Source: an uncultured Glaciecola sp. (lineage in GTDB: Bacteria; Pseudomonadota; Gammaproteobacteria; Enterobacterales; Alteromonadaceae). Taken from it: a stretch of DNA of 64,000 nucleotides. Location of the stretch: NCBI GenBank assembly GCA_937125395.1, contig CAKZLI010000057.1, positions 61,520-125,519 on the forward strand. Reading direction: 5' to 3'. Made by a program: the position numbers and the translations under genes. Positions 54,758 to 64,000 of the stretch are shown in pieces; the first letter of the stretch is position 1; every line of letters begins with the position of its first letter. Under the pieces are notes generated by a model, which worked only from the letters and a program-made list of their open reading frames with translations, was not told where the DNA came from and made no database searches.

Positions 54758-55807
54758 ATGCCATCGCCAACTGTCACACTTACTACCATCATCGACACGC
54801 ATGCTCTGCCATTAGCACGCGAGTTTCGTATTTCTCGCGGAGCAAAAACACATGCTGACGTCGTACGTTTGACGTTATCATGCAATGGCGTATTAGGTCG
54901 CAGTGAATGTGTGCCTTATGCACGGTATGGAGAAACGACCGAATCAGTTATTGCACAGATTGAGCATTTTTTTGCTGAACACTCAGCCATTATCAGTCAA
55001 CTACTCAATGCAATGAGTCCAAAGACGATCTCTACAGACTCGCCCCTTTTTGCACTGATTATGGAACAGGTGCCAGCGGGTGCCGCTGCCAATGCCATTG
55101 ATTGTGCGATGTGGGATTGGCTATGTAAATATTGGCAGATACCGATTAGCCAACTGTTATCTTTACCTGCCTGCGACTCAGTAGTTACTGCGCAAACCTT
55201 GAGCCTTGATTCATTAACCAACATGCAAGCCCAAGCCCACGAGATGCAGGGTGCGCCACTGATCAAAATAAAATTTGATAATCAGGATGTCGTTGAAAAA
55301 ATGCAAGCCATTGCCGCAATCTGCACGACGTCACGTTTTATAATAGATGCAAATGAGGCTTGGTCGATTGAACAGCTCAATGCCATAGAACCCATGTTAG
55401 TTAAGGCCAATGTAGTTCTGATTGAACAACCATTACCAGCAGCAGATGATGATGCATTACTTAGCTACACCGGTGCGATTCCATTATGTGCTGATGAATC
55501 ATGTCATACGGTATTCACCCTAGCCGATTTGCTAGACAAATACCAAGCCATTAACATTAAATTGGACAAAACGGGTGGATTCACCTCTGCATTAAAGCTG
55601 ATCATGGCAGCCAAAGAAAAAAATCTACACTTAATGCTAGGTTGCATGGTCGGTTCATCATTAGCGATGGCGCCGAATAGAGTGCTAGCAGGCTATGCTG
55701 ACTTTATTGATTTAGATGGACCATTATTAGTTCGTCAAGATATCGACAATGGGTATCACATTCATAATGGCATTATTGAGGGACACAGCGAGTTATTATG
55801 GGGTTAG
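54758..55807 (+). CDS. dgcA: Enolase-superfamily racemase, DgcA-like
   Basis: This protein of 349 residues is of the muconate-lactonising/dipeptide epimerase subgroup. The catalytic Lys pair is in LIKIKFD, metal ligands are Asp in DANEAW, Glu in IEQPLP and Asp in CADES, and the second-face Lys is in NIKLDKTGG. Close relatives are L-Ala-D/L-Glu epimerase and DgcA, N-acetyl-D-glutamate racemase. The DgcN-like gene upstream favours DgcA. A deacetylase to finish the route (DgcB) is not in the window. A terminator follows. Confidence 0.78.
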   Translation: MPSPTVTLTTIIDTHALPLAREFRISRGAKTHADVVRLTLSCNGVLGRSECVPYARYGETTESVIAQIEHFFAEHSAIISQLLNAMSPKTISTDSPLFALIMEQVPAGAAANAIDCAMWDWLCKYWQIPISQLLSLPACDSVVTAQTLSLDSLTNMQAQAHEMQGAPLIKIKFDNQDVVEKMQAIAAICTTSRFIIDANEAWSIEQLNAIEPMLVKANVVLIEQPLPAADDDALLSYTGAIPLCADESCHTVFTLADLLDKYQAINIKLDKTGGFTSALKLIMAAKEKNLHLMLGCMVGSSLAMAPNRVLAGYADFIDLDGPLLVRQDIDNGYHIHNGIIEGHSELLWG

Positions 55808-55809
55808 TG

Positions 55810-55847
55810 ACGGGTGAATAACGACACCCGTACTCTTTGATTTTTTT
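55810..55847 (+). terminator. Rho-independent terminator after dgcA
   Basis: ACGGGTG (55810 to 55816) pairs with CACCCGT (55825 to 55831), then a T-rich tract ending in TTTTTTT. It separates dgcA from the convergent response regulator gene. Confidence 0.8.
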
Positions 55848-55859
55848 AATTCGTTGTAT

Positions 55860-56546
55860 TTATAACTGAGAAGGATCGATCAAACCGTAAATAATAGCAA
55901 AACGCATGATTTGAAACGTATTTTTAAAATCAAACTTATTCATAATATTTCGTCGATGAACGTGTGCTGTTTTAACTGCAATTTTTAATTCATTAGCAAC
56001 TTCTTTTACTTCATGACCCAATGCTAGTAATTTAAACACTTCTTTTTCTCGGGTCGTTAATTCCATGTATTCAGCGTTGTTGTCTGCTTGTTCTTCTAAG
56101 GTATTACTAATTGACTCACTGAAATACGCATGCCCTTGAATAATGTGTTGTAACGCATCAATCAGTACATCAGCGGCATCACGCTTTGAAATGTACCCTG
56201 CAACCCCCAGCGCTTTAGCCGACATGATGTAATGCGTGCTTTCATACATGCTTAATACAATCGAACGTAAATGAGGGGCATGTTGATTAACATACTCGAC
56301 AAGATCTAAGCCATTTTTACCCGGTAATGATAAGTCAGTAATTAAAATATCTGCTTGGGTTAACAAGGGACTTTGCATCGCTGATTCAGCAGAAGAAAAT
56401 GTCGCTATAATTTCAAACTGGACCTCGCTTTGAATTAATTTTACGAAGCCATCTAAAACTAAATCATGATCATCAACTAAAATTATTTTTATTGTGACAA
56501 CAGAGTTTGTATCGGTTGTGGTGGTGAATTTTTCAGTAACATCCAT
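55860..56546 (-). CDS. NarL/FixJ-family response regulator
   Basis: This protein of 228 residues has a receiver domain (about 20 to 140, with ILVDDHD and the phospho-acceptor Asp in LITDLSLPG) and a C-terminal LuxR-type HTH (LTTREKEVFKLLALGHEVKE, then VKTAHVHRRNIMNKF). It would bind DNA on phosphorylation. No sensor kinase gene is adjacent, so it is an orphan here. The 246 bases upstream to lrgB are AT-rich; besides its own promoter I saw only a weak 35-codon frame. Confidence 0.9.
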   Translation of the reverse strand: MDVTEKFTTTTDTNSVVTIKIILVDDHDLVLDGFVKLIQSEVQFEIIATFSSAESAMQSPLLTQADILITDLSLPGKNGLDLVEYVNQHAPHLRSIVLSMYESTHYIMSAKALGVAGYISKRDAADVLIDALQHIIQGHAYFSESISNTLEEQADNNAEYMELTTREKEVFKLLALGHEVKEVANELKIAVKTAHVHRRNIMNKFDFKNTFQIMRFAIIYGLIDPSQL

Positions 56547-56792
56547 GCGGCTTTATCACATCTACTTTAAATTTATGGCATAGAGCCATTCTAATGATTT
56601 AATAGCGTAACACAATCAACTTTATCGGAATTTATTTTTTATATGATGTAATCACTATACTTTTGTGATTTTTGTGTGAGATTTACCCGTCATAGTCTTT
56701 ATTGCTCGTACCTATTTACATATTTATTAAAGGAAAAAATAAGAATGAAGCGTCACCTGGATATCAACCTAAATATTTTGTTACCCGCCAAC

Positions 56793-57488
56793 TCAACCGA
56801 ACAAAAAGCTCAAAGCCATAGCCGTTACCACGCCATTAACGCACAAGGCTAAAGAAGCAAATGCGCCAGCTTGTTCACTCAGTAATACGGCTTTAGATGT
56901 ACCAATACCATGACCAAGTACACCAAGCATTAACCCACTTGCTTGGTCTCCATGAATACGTAATATATGGTTCACCATCGGCAATGTCATGACCACGATG
57001 ACGCCGGTGACAATATTAAATACCGCAGCTAGCCCTGCGATACCACCCAGCATTGTTGCAGTATCCATAGCAAATGGTGTCGTAATCGATTTAGTCAACA
57101 TCGTCATTTGCCAGGCCACATCTGTACCTAAAAAATACAACACGCTCCACGCACTTAATGGCGCAAATATACCACCAACCATAATCGGCAAGACCACTTT
57201 AATCCCCATGCGACGTAAGACTGGTAATTGCTTATAAACCGGTAACGCTAAGCCTACCGTCAGCGGGCCAAGTAGCCATTGGACTAAGTCAAGATGCCCC
57301 ATGACTCGTGCAACATCCGGTTCAATTATTTGAGTCAAGACTAAGAGTAAGATGGTCGTGACAACAATGGGATGCAGCAATACATGCTGCTGACTGGCAC
57401 TTGCTATGCGCAAGGAAATACCATAACAGAGCACCAATAAACATATCCATACTGCGCTTTCAACGAACACTGTATACGCCCAATCCAT
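56793..57488 (-). CDS. lrgB: LrgB/CidB-family membrane protein
   Basis: This is a membrane protein of 231 residues with about six to seven hydrophobic segments and the LrgB signatures (LLGPLTVGLALPVYKQ, LTKSITTPFAMD, GVLGHGIGTSKA). It pairs with the LrgA-like protein encoded directly upstream. Such pairs are described as holin/antiholin-like or as carriers of glycolate, pyruvate or similar acids; sequence does not decide. Confidence 0.87.
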   Translation of the reverse strand: MDWAYTVFVESAVWICLLVLCYGISLRIASASQQHVLLHPIVVTTILLLVLTQIIEPDVARVMGHLDLVQWLLGPLTVGLALPVYKQLPVLRRMGIKVVLPIMVGGIFAPLSAWSVLYFLGTDVAWQMTMLTKSITTPFAMDTATMLGGIAGLAAVFNIVTGVIVVMTLPMVNHILRIHGDQASGLMLGVLGHGIGTSKAVLLSEQAGAFASLALCVNGVVTAMALSFLFG

Positions 57489-57489
57489 C

Positions 57490-57924
57490 TTACGGCTTCT
57501 CTGGCGAAACAGGTGTATTAGTCAAGCAACGATGTGCGACCCACAATACCAATAACATACTCAATATTGTCGTGACCACCAGCGACAAGACCAACGCATG
57601 CCAATATTCGAGCACGGCCTGTTGATATAACCACACAGCCATGACTGCTGGCACAAAAAAAAGCGACATATGTTTAAGATAAAGCGGCACTGTCCGCGCC
57701 AAAAAATCAGGTATCTGGCCATAAATAATAAACATGAACAACAAAATCAACAAACCATTAATCGTCGCCGGTAGTGGTAAAATTACGTAAGCAAGCTCAC
57801 CTAATTGATAGGTACCAATTAATACTAGTATCGCAGCTAAATGCGTTAGTACTGTTTCAGCCATCTCAGGTAACCTTGCTTTATGTTGCACCTTAGTCGG
57901 TTGCTTAGAGGTCTGCTGACGCAT
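57490..57924 (-). CDS. lrgA: LrgA/CidA-family membrane protein
   Basis: This is a small membrane protein of 144 residues with four hydrophobic segments and the CidA/LrgA pattern (GELAYVILPLPATINGLLILL, then LFFVPAVMAVW). The first 20 or so residues are soluble and basic, longer than in many homologues. It is separated from lrgB by a single base and must be co-transcribed. It is the partner subunit of the LrgB-type carrier or holin-like complex. Confidence 0.85.
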   Translation of the reverse strand: MRQQTSKQPTKVQHKARLPEMAETVLTHLAAILVLIGTYQLGELAYVILPLPATINGLLILLFMFIIYGQIPDFLARTVPLYLKHMSLFFVPAVMAVWLYQQAVLEYWHALVLSLVVTTILSMLLVLWVAHRCLTNTPVSPEKP

Positions 57925-57945
57925 ATTGCTCGCCTATTTTAATCA

Positions 57946-58602
57946 TTAGATATGGGTAAATATCGTCTCAACGGGTAAGCGAGATTTTGGTAGATTAGCA
58001 TTAAAATCACTGTCATCACGATAGCCCAATGCAATCACCGCTATAGGGGCTAGGTTTTGCTCACGCAAGCCAAATTCTGCATCTAATGCAGCAAAATCAA
58101 ACCCTTCCATTGGTAATGCATCAATACTCATCGCAGCAGCACAGGTTAGTAATGACCCTATGTTAAGATACACTTGTTTTTCCATCCAATGCTGAGTGTC
58201 TTTTAATTCATAGCGATGCAAGTTGACAAATGTGCTACGCACCCCATGATAAGTTTCTTTAAAATCAGGATTACTAGCAAACCGACCATCTTGTTCTTCT
58301 TGATCCAAGAGTCGTTGCAGATAAGCATCATCCATATGTATTTTGCTACACACCACAAGCACATGTGATGCCGATGACACTTTTGGCGCGTTATACGCAT
58401 AACTACCTGTCGCACCCGAATTTATCCGTTGCTTACCTGTTGCCGTGCTCGCAACAATAAAATGCCAAGGTTGGACATTGACGCTAGATGGCGCATTGCG
58501 TAAAACTGATAACAATTGTTGCAGATCATCTTGGCTAATGATTTTATCCGCAGAAAATACTTTGGTCGCGTATCGATGTTGCATTGCTTGGGCAATATTC
58601 AT
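57946..58602 (-). CDS. NfsB-like NAD(P)H nitroreductase
   Basis: This is an FMN-dependent nitroreductase of 218 residues, beginning HRYATKVFSADKIISQDDL, with RNAPSSVNVQPWHFIVA (FMN-binding Ser and Asn-Gln pair) and a late IGSLLTCAAAMSIDALPMEGF. These match the NfsB/dihydropteridine reductase group. It reduces nitroaromatics or quinones with NAD(P)H. It lies 21 bases before lrgA on the same strand, with no known link. Confidence 0.9.
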   Translation of the reverse strand: MNIAQAMQHRYATKVFSADKIISQDDLQQLLSVLRNAPSSVNVQPWHFIVASTATGKQRINSGATGSYAYNAPKVSSASHVLVVCSKIHMDDAYLQRLLDQEEQDGRFASNPDFKETYHGVRSTFVNLHRYELKDTQHWMEKQVYLNIGSLLTCAAAMSIDALPMEGFDFAALDAEFGLREQNLAPIAVIALGYRDDSDFNANLPKSRLPVETIFTHI

Positions 58603-58630
58603 AAAAATCCTTTAAGGTTACAAGCGCAAA

Positions 58631-59119
58631 TCATGACTTGATTGGATAGGACATGGCCACGTTACAACGGGCATAACTTTGCCCATAAGTACGCATCACA
58701 TCAAGACTATGCACAAAACCGTTTTTTTCGTATAAATGGATAGCAGCGGCACAATCTTTGTTAGTTAACAAAAACAAGCTTTGCACTGGCATAGTAAGGG
58801 CTTGCGCAATTACATATTGCAATAGAGCTTCACCGACCTTTAGACCTCGAGCGGTATCAATGACACCCATCTTTGTTAATTCAAAATGACCATCACCTTT
58901 GTGCAATAACGCGCATGTTCCCACCACTCCTAATGTTGGGTGAACCGCAAACCAAATCTTACCGCCGTGAGCAATAATTTCAGTTTGCGGGTGACGTAAC
59001 ACGCGTTTATCAACCTCTTCCAAGGTAAACATCGCATTGATCCATTGTGCGTTAATCCGCTCAAAGTATGGCGCTAAGGCATCACTAAATGGTTCAATTT
59101 GGAGACGGCTTTGCATCAA
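58631..59119 (-). CDS. GNAT-family N-acetyltransferase
   Basis: This protein of 162 residues has the GNAT fold. The acetyl-CoA binding motif A is seen around MGVIDTARGLKVGEALLQYVI (approximately R/Q-x-x-G-x-G/A), and motif B is in HLYEKNGFVHS. The acceptor substrate is unknown. It begins 5 bases after the ilvD stop, so it may be co-transcribed with ilvD, and lies before the nitroreductase gene. Confidence 0.82.
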   Translation of the reverse strand: MMQSRLQIEPFSDALAPYFERINAQWINAMFTLEEVDKRVLRHPQTEIIAHGGKIWFAVHPTLGVVGTCALLHKGDGHFELTKMGVIDTARGLKVGEALLQYVIAQALTMPVQSLFLLTNKDCAAAIHLYEKNGFVHSLDVMRTYGQSYARCNVAMSYPIKS

Positions 59120-59124
59120 TAAAT

Positions 59125-60798
59125 TTACTTGTCTGTCACTGCACCGGTAGATGCAGAGCTCACCGTTTTGGCATATTTAGATAACAAACCACGTGTGTAT
59201 TTTGGTTTAGGTTGTTGCCAAGCAAGCTTTCTAGTGGCCATTTCATTCTCACTAATATGCAGTGTGATTTCACGTGTCTGGGCATCAATAGTGATACTGT
59301 CACCATTTTTGATTAAACCAATCGGACCTCCCTCATGCGCTTCAGGGGTGATATGACCGACAACAAATCCTCGACTTCCTCCGGAGAAACGACCATCCGT
59401 AATTAATGCAACATCATTACCTAAGCCCTTACCCATAATAGCAGAAGTTGGACTGAGCATTTCACGCATCCCAGGTCCACCTTTAGGCCCTTCATAGCGA
59501 ATAACAACGACATCACCTGCAACAACTTGCCCATCAATAATAGCGGCAAATCCCTCTTCTTCCGAATCATAGACTTTCGCATTACCGGTAAATGATAAAC
59601 CTTCTTTGCCGGTTATTTTAGATACCGCACCTTCAGGTGCTAAGTTACCATTGAGGATCACTAAATGGCTGTCTTTTTTGATTGGCTTATCAAAGGGTAA
59701 AATAATCTGTTGGCCGTCAGGATAATCAGCAACATTTGCTAAATTCTCCGCCATCGTTTTACCTGTTACAGTCATACAGTCACCGTGTAACATGCCTGCA
59801 TCGAGTAAACGCTTCATTAGCGGTTGAATACCACCAATAGCAATTAACTCTGACATTAAATATTGACCACTTGGACGTAAATCAGCAATAACAGGGGTCT
59901 TATCACCGATACGCACAAAGTCTTCTAGGGTTAATTCAACCCCAATCGTGTCTGCCATTGCAATCAGATGCAGCACAGCGTTAGTCGAACCACCTAAGAC
60001 AATAATAACGGTTATCGCATTCTCAAAGGCTTCTTTGGTCATGATATCTGAAGGCTTAATGTCATGTTCTAGTAGGTGAACAATCGCTTGACCTGCGTTG
60101 ACACAATCTTGCATTTTGCCATCAGATACGGCGTTTTGTGCTGAGCTGTTTGGTAAACTCATACCTAATGCTTCAATCGCGGATGCCAACGTGTTCGCTG
60201 TATACATACCACCACATGAACCAGCGCCTGGGATCGCAGTTTTTTCGATATGATCCAGTTGTGTAATGGGGATATCGCCACTGGCATAACTGCCTACAGC
60301 TTCAAATACTGAGACAATATCAGTGTGATTTTCACCCGGTAAGATTGTGCCACCATAAACAAAAATAGACGGACGATTTAACCGAGCTAAGCCCATCAAA
60401 CAACCAGGCATATTCTTGTCACAGCCACCAATGGCAATAATACCGTCATGACCCATACAAGCAGACACCGCTTCAATCGAATCGCAGATGACTTCACGTG
60501 ATACTAACGAATATTTCATGCCTTCGGTCCCCATAGAGATCCCGTCAGAAATGGTGATAGTGTTGTAAATAACACTTTTTGCTCCGGCACTATCAACGCC
60601 CTTTCCCACTTCTTCGGCAAGCGAATTGATATGCATATTACAAGGCGTCACCATCGACCACGTGGATGCAATTCCGACTTGAGATTTTTTGAAATCCTCA
60701 TCACCAAAACCGACTGCTCGTAACATAGAACGACTAGGTGCTTGTGCCGTGCCATCTACGATTTTTTGGGAGTGCTTGCGGGGATTGTCAGTGCTCAT
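59125..60798 (-). CDS. ilvD: Dihydroxy-acid dehydratase
   Basis: This is an Fe-S dehydratase of 557 residues. Cluster Cys residues are in [19 protein letters not shown] and [13 protein letters not shown], and the C-terminal [14 protein letters not shown] is present. It converts 2,3-dihydroxy-3-methyl acids to 2-oxo acids in valine and isoleucine synthesis. The rest of the ilv operon is not here, so ilvD stands apart from its usual neighbours. The length is in the short-form range (about 560 rather than 616). Confidence 0.95.
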   Translation of the reverse strand: MSTDNPRKHSQKIVDGTAQAPSRSMLRAVGFGDEDFKKSQVGIASTWSMVTPCNMHINSLAEEVGKGVDSAGAKSVIYNTITISDGISMGTEGMKYSLVSREVICDSIEAVSACMGHDGIIAIGGCDKNMPGCLMGLARLNRPSIFVYGGTILPGENHTDIVSVFEAVGSYASGDIPITQLDHIEKTAIPGAGSCGGMYTANTLASAIEALGMSLPNSSAQNAVSDGKMQDCVNAGQAIVHLLEHDIKPSDIMTKEAFENAITVIIVLGGSTNAVLHLIAMADTIGVELTLEDFVRIGDKTPVIADLRPSGQYLMSELIAIGGIQPLMKRLLDAGMLHGDCMTVTGKTMAENLANVADYPDGQQIILPFDKPIKKDSHLVILNGNLAPEGAVSKITGKEGLSFTGNAKVYDSEEEGFAAIIDGQVVAGDVVVIRYEGPKGGPGMREMLSPTSAIMGKGLGNDVALITDGRFSGGSRGFVVGHITPEAHEGGPIGLIKNGDSITIDAQTREITLHISENEMATRKLAWQQPKPKYTRGLLSKYAKTVSSASTGAVTDK

Positions 60799-60897
60799 GT
60801 ATGTGCCTTATAAATAATGAAAAATAAAATTAGTGTTCCCGCAGTATATGTTTTTATTAAGGGTAAATTCAACCCACATTTAGCAATGTTTGAGTGT

Positions 60898-62037
60898 TTA
60901 TCTGATCCTTGCAATAGAATGATGACCAATCTCACTGATGCTGTTTGCACCGGTTAATGTCATGGCCACACGCATTTCTTTTTCGTATAAATCCAATAAG
61001 TGCTCTACCCCTTGTTGTCCTTGCGCAGCGAGTGCATAAATATAGGAGCGACCGAGCATAGTACAATCGGCGCCTAGGGCTAACATACGCACGACATCTA
61101 AGCCGTTACGAATACCTGAATCAACAAATATCTTAAGATCACCTTTAACCGCATCAGCAATACTCGGCAGTGCTTGTGCAGAGGACATGACGCCATCGAG
61201 TTGTCGACCTCCATGATTAGATACTACAATTCCGTCTGATCCAAAACGTACTGCGTCTTTAGCATCATCCACATCCAAGATCCCTTTGATGATCAAAGGA
61301 CCCGTCCAATACTCTCGAATCCATTCTAAGTCTTTCCACGAAATAGAGGTGTCAAAGTTATCCCCCAACCAGCCAATGTAATCGCCGAGTTTTGTAGCTT
61401 TGTTGCGATATGCGGATATGTTGCCGAGATCATGAGGCTTGCCCAACAAGCCAACATCTAACGCCCAAGATGGATGCAACATCGCTTGGAGTATCCGGTG
61501 TACTTCTGATCGCGGACCACTCATGCCTGAGTGCATATCGCGATAGCGCGCCCCAGGTGTCGGCATATCAACAGTAAAAACTAACGTTGTAACACCAGCT
61601 AATTTAGCTCGTTCAAGGACATTTTTCATGAACTCACGGTCTTTTAATACGTATAATTGAAACCACATCGGACGCTGAATTTGTGGGGTGACTTCCTCGA
61701 TAGGACACACTGACACCGTTGACATGGTAAACGGGATCCCTTTGTTTTGTGCCGCTTTGGCAGCTTGAACTTCGCCGCGACGCGCATACATCCCCGTCAA
61801 ACCAACAGGTGACAGTACAATCGGCATGGCTAACTGTTCACCAAGTACGTCATGCTCTAAACTCAGGTGAGACATGTCGTTTAACACTTTTTGTTTTAAA
61901 GCGATGTCTTGTAAGTCACTTTCATTGCGTCTTAACGTGCTTTCAGTGTATGAGCCACCATCAATATAATGAAACAAAAACGGGGGTAATTTCGCTTTCG
62001 CCGCTGCGCGAAAATCAGTAGTCGCCGAGATAATCAT
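60898..62037 (-). CDS. lldD: L-lactate dehydrogenase (FMN, quinone-linked)
   Basis: This is an alpha-hydroxyacid oxidase family enzyme of 379 residues. [19 protein letters not shown] carries the substrate Tyr region, [16 protein letters not shown] follows, and the catalytic His and Arg lie in [12 protein letters not shown]. Length and motifs match LldD, which oxidises L-lactate to pyruvate and feeds the quinone pool at the inner membrane. A LysR regulator is divergent. Confidence 0.92.
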   Translation of the reverse strand: MIISATTDFRAAAKAKLPPFLFHYIDGGSYTESTLRRNESDLQDIALKQKVLNDMSHLSLEHDVLGEQLAMPIVLSPVGLTGMYARRGEVQAAKAAQNKGIPFTMSTVSVCPIEEVTPQIQRPMWFQLYVLKDREFMKNVLERAKLAGVTTLVFTVDMPTPGARYRDMHSGMSGPRSEVHRILQAMLHPSWALDVGLLGKPHDLGNISAYRNKATKLGDYIGWLGDNFDTSISWKDLEWIREYWTGPLIIKGILDVDDAKDAVRFGSDGIVVSNHGGRQLDGVMSSAQALPSIADAVKGDLKIFVDSGIRNGLDVVRMLALGADCTMLGRSYIYALAAQGQQGVEHLLDLYEKEMRVAMTLTGANSISEIGHHSIARIR

Positions 62038-62162
62038 CGTGTTCAGTCCTTGTTGAGTTGCATATGCCGGTTGCGAGTATGAAACTCACAGGATTAATAT
62101 TGAAACAGTATATCGCTTTACTTTTAGTCAATAAATAGAAATAATCGAACTCATAGTTTCCA

Positions 62163-62178
62163 AATATTAATTAATATT
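62163..62178. promoter_or_regulatory. Perfect 16-bp palindrome next to the LysR start
   Basis: AATATTAATTAATATT is a perfect palindrome that ends on the base before the ATG of the LysR gene. It may be an autoregulatory site. It is AT-only, so chance is not excluded. Confidence 0.4.
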
Positions 62179-63081
62179 ATGCATGCCAATGATCTGGTTT
62201 TATTTTCTCAAGTGATTGAACTTGGCAGCTTCAAAAAAGCCGCGGAGCTTAACAACATTACCAATTCAGTGGTGAGTAAACGTATAACGCAATTAGAACA
62301 ATCGCTTAATGCACAACTACTGTATCGCACTACCCGTAGTTTGGCGTTAACAGAAGCGGGCAAAAAATTAGCGTCAAGCGCGGATATGATTAAACACATG
62401 ACGCAAGAAGCGATTGACGATGTAAAAGACGATAATGAAACTTTAAATGGTCACATAAATATGTCGGTACCGACTATTTCTGGAGATTTATTATTAGGCG
62501 AAGCCGTCGCTGAGTTTTGCCACCTTCATCCTAATGTTAGCGTCAATATGTCATTGGATAACCGCTTTGTTGACCCTGTACAAGAGGGGTTTGATTTAGT
62601 CATTCGTACCGGTTTATTAGAAGATTCAAGCTTAATCGCTCGCCATATTATTGATTCTCAATGGGTGGTGTGTTGTTCACCAGAGTATTTAAGGCAATAT
62701 GGTCAACCTGCTACGCCTACTCAACTCACAGAGCATCATTGTTTGATTTATGTTTACCAAAAAGCCGGTGCCAATAATTGGGTATTTAAACATGATGGGC
62801 AGCAGTTTACAGTGACGGTAAATGGCGCTTTTGCCTCTGATAATGCCAGTGCTTTGCGCAAAGCCGCGCTAGCAGGACATGGTATCATGCATGTACCTCA
62901 ATGTTTGGTGCACGAAGATTTGCTATCAGGGGCGTTGGTCACATTGTTTGATAAGGAAATCGATAAAACTATCGGTGTGTATGCTCTGCACCCTTTTATC
63001 AAAAAGACACCGCGCAAAGTATTAGCATTAGTGGAACATATCAAACAAGTTTATTTGGCTAAGGGAGAGTATTTTGGGTGA
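62179..63081 (+). CDS. LysR-family regulator, neighbour of lldD
   Basis: This is a LysR-type regulator of 300 residues with the HTH in GSFKKAAELNNITNSVVSKRI and LLYRTTRSLALTEAG, then a typical effector domain with IRTGLLEDSSLIARHI. No Shine-Dalgarno sequence precedes the ATG at 62179. It is divergent from lldD and probably controls lactate use. Confidence 0.87.
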   Translation: MHANDLVLFSQVIELGSFKKAAELNNITNSVVSKRITQLEQSLNAQLLYRTTRSLALTEAGKKLASSADMIKHMTQEAIDDVKDDNETLNGHINMSVPTISGDLLLGEAVAEFCHLHPNVSVNMSLDNRFVDPVQEGFDLVIRTGLLEDSSLIARHIIDSQWVVCCSPEYLRQYGQPATPTQLTEHHCLIYVYQKAGANNWVFKHDGQQFTVTVNGAFASDNASALRKAALAGHGIMHVPQCLVHEDLLSGALVTLFDKEIDKTIGVYALHPFIKKTPRKVLALVEHIKQVYLAKGEYFG

Positions 63082-63202
63082 TGGGTATTCAGTTCGTGGT
63101 GAAAATCGGTAAATGCTAATTGTAGTTACCTAATTAATTACTTTCGATATTTGAAATAATAGCCTATGCTGTACATGTATGACAAATAATATGAGGAATA
63201 TA

Positions 63203-63415
63203 ATGTTATCTCTAAGATTATCGAATGAAATAGAAAAAAGATTAAGTGTATTAGCTGAGACCACTGGGCGCACAAAGTCGTTTTATGCCAAAGAAGCGAT
63301 TATGAAGTATCTTGATGATATGGAAGATACATACATTGCGTTAGATCGATTAGAAAAACCAGCTAAACGGATTTCTTTAGAAGAAGCGGAAAAAGCATTA
63401 GGCTTAGACGAATAA
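63203..63415 (+). CDS. RelB/ParD-like antitoxin (ribbon-helix-helix)
   Basis: This is a protein of 70 residues. The ATG at 63203 has GAGG 6 bases upstream; an ATG at 63179 lacks this. The N-terminal 45 residues (LSLRLSNEIEKRLSVLAETT, then KSFYAKEAIMKYLDD) are a ribbon-helix-helix DNA-binding domain. The C-terminal part would wrap the toxin. It is directly followed by a RelE-type toxin gene. The complex should repress its own promoter. Confidence 0.88.
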   Translation: MLSLRLSNEIEKRLSVLAETTGRTKSFYAKEAIMKYLDDMEDTYIALDRLEKPAKRISLEEAEKALGLDE

Positions 63416-63691
63416 ATGAATCGACTATGGCGAATTGAATGGGATGAACGTGCATTCAAAGAACTCAAGAAAATTGATAAGCAAACTCAAAAAGATATCA
63501 TTCAATACCTTAAAACTCGATTAGCCACTAACGAATCTCCGAGAAGATTTGGTAAAGCTTTAGTGGGTAACAAAGCTGGATTATGGCGATATCGAATTAA
63601 AGATTATCGAGTTGTCTGCAACATCGAAGACAGTAAGTTGGTTGTGCTGGTGTTACGGACTAGTCATAGAAAAAATGTTTACGTAAAATAA
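63416..63691 (+). CDS. RelE/ParE-family toxin
   Basis: This protein of 91 residues has the RelE fold: WRIEWDERAFKELKKIDKQ, KALVGNKAGLWRYRIKDYRV, and the basic C-terminal HRKNVYVK. The pattern GLWRYRIKDYRVV is typical of ribosome-dependent mRNA endonucleases of the RelE group. The ATG follows the antitoxin stop without a gap, so translation is coupled. The pair is probably a complete, active toxin-antitoxin module. Confidence 0.92.
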   Translation: MNRLWRIEWDERAFKELKKIDKQTQKDIIQYLKTRLATNESPRRFGKALVGNKAGLWRYRIKDYRVVCNIEDSKLVVLVLRTSHRKNVYVK

Positions 63692-63719
63692 CTAGTTACA
63701 ACCTTGCTCCACTCATATG

Positions 63720-63905
63720 CTAACCACGCTTATTACTCTTCCACGTCCCACCATATTGATACCCTTCATTATCTTTAACCGCTAACTGACAAGTCTTACA
63801 CAGTAATTGCCACTCGGTGGATGCCGATATTTTTATGCGAAATAAGGTTGTTGAGGCCGTAGTACAATTAGTGCAAGGTTTAGGCGGACGTTGTCGTGCA
63901 GCCAT
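63720..63905 (-). CDS. Small zinc-ribbon protein
   Basis: This protein of 61 residues has two Cys-x2-Cys pairs (PCTNC near residue 12 and LCKTC near residue 36) that would bind one zinc, and the ending EGYQYGGTWKSNKRG. The basic start RQRPPKPC and the YGGTWK end resemble a family of short conserved proteins of unknown function in gammaproteobacteria. No clear ribosome site was seen. From 63906 to the window end I see nothing further. Confidence 0.6.
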   Translation of the reverse strand: MAARQRPPKPCTNCTTASTTLFRIKISASTEWQLLCKTCQLAVKDNEGYQYGGTWKSNKRG

Positions 63906-64000
63906 GTTACACGATGTCCGTTACCCTCTCTGTCAGACTACCTGTCGTGTTTAAATTTTAATCACTATAGTTAAATTGAGGGCGTGGAATAACAATGCAA

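Noticed and set aside
56745..56852. 35-codon open frame beginning MKRHLDINLN with AAAGGA upstream
   Set aside because: It overlaps the end of lrgB on the other strand, has no recognisable domain, and the ribosome-site spacing is long. It may be another decayed gene start but cannot be supported.

Overview
The window looks like a chromosomal segment of a marine gammaproteobacterium, probably Alteromonadales or a near relative. The base composition is moderately AT-rich. Housekeeping genes have a gammaproteobacterial layout: bioA divergent from bioBFCD, a class II DAHP synthase, pepE, and a DgcN/DgcA-type pair known from marine Alteromonadales. This placement comes from gene content and order, not from a phylogeny. 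No rRNA, tRNA, CRISPR array or insertion sequence was seen.

Positions 1 to about 32800 form a large catabolic island. Its core is a leftward operon (20085 to about 11997) encoding an SDR, a MaoC-DUF35 fusion, acyl-CoA dehydrogenases (ACADs), a small MaoC hydratase and a thiolase-fold lipid-transfer protein. This matches the set ChsE1-ChsE2/ChsH1-ChsH2/Ltp2, which removes the last three-carbon side chain of steroids by dehydrogenation, hydration and retro-aldol cleavage. Around it are a truncated acyl-CoA synthetase, a SnoaL/BaiE-like protein, six SDRs, a meta-cleavage-product hydrolase of the HsaD/BphD type, two flavin oxidoreductases of the old-yellow-enzyme class, a KshB-like flavin/2Fe-2S reductase, an enoyl-CoA hydratase, an MFS carrier, a TonB-dependent receptor, a TeiR-like LuxR regulator and etfBA. 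The best reading is degradation of a steroid or steroid-like polycyclic compound, possibly a bile-acid type. The Rieske oxygenase, ketosteroid dehydrogenase and extradiol dioxygenase expected for ring opening are not in the window.

A 12-bp near-palindrome (consensus GTCYAWATGGAC) occurs seven times, always in promoter regions of this island and nowhere else that I noticed. It probably marks one regulon. Embedded modules are an AraC regulator with a class II aldolase and a TauD-like dioxygenase (6.3 to 9.2 kb), and glutathione-dependent formaldehyde dehydrogenase with a LysR regulator (9.4 to 11.5 kb). Two gene remnants (DUF2164-like at 9.2 kb, pirin-like at 32.9 kb) flank these blocks and suggest past insertion or deletion.

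From about 33 kb the content is mostly core: a TPR lipoprotein, an Atm1-type ABC exporter, DAHP synthase, a BtuCD-like transporter, a small phosphatase, pepE, the biotin genes with a BirA-type operator, asnS, an RND efflux pair, a decayed STAS/CheY module, D-glutamate catabolism genes, a NarL-type regulator, lrgAB, a nitroreductase, a GNAT acetyltransferase, ilvD, lldD with a LysR regulator, a RelBE toxin-antitoxin pair and a small zinc-ribbon protein.
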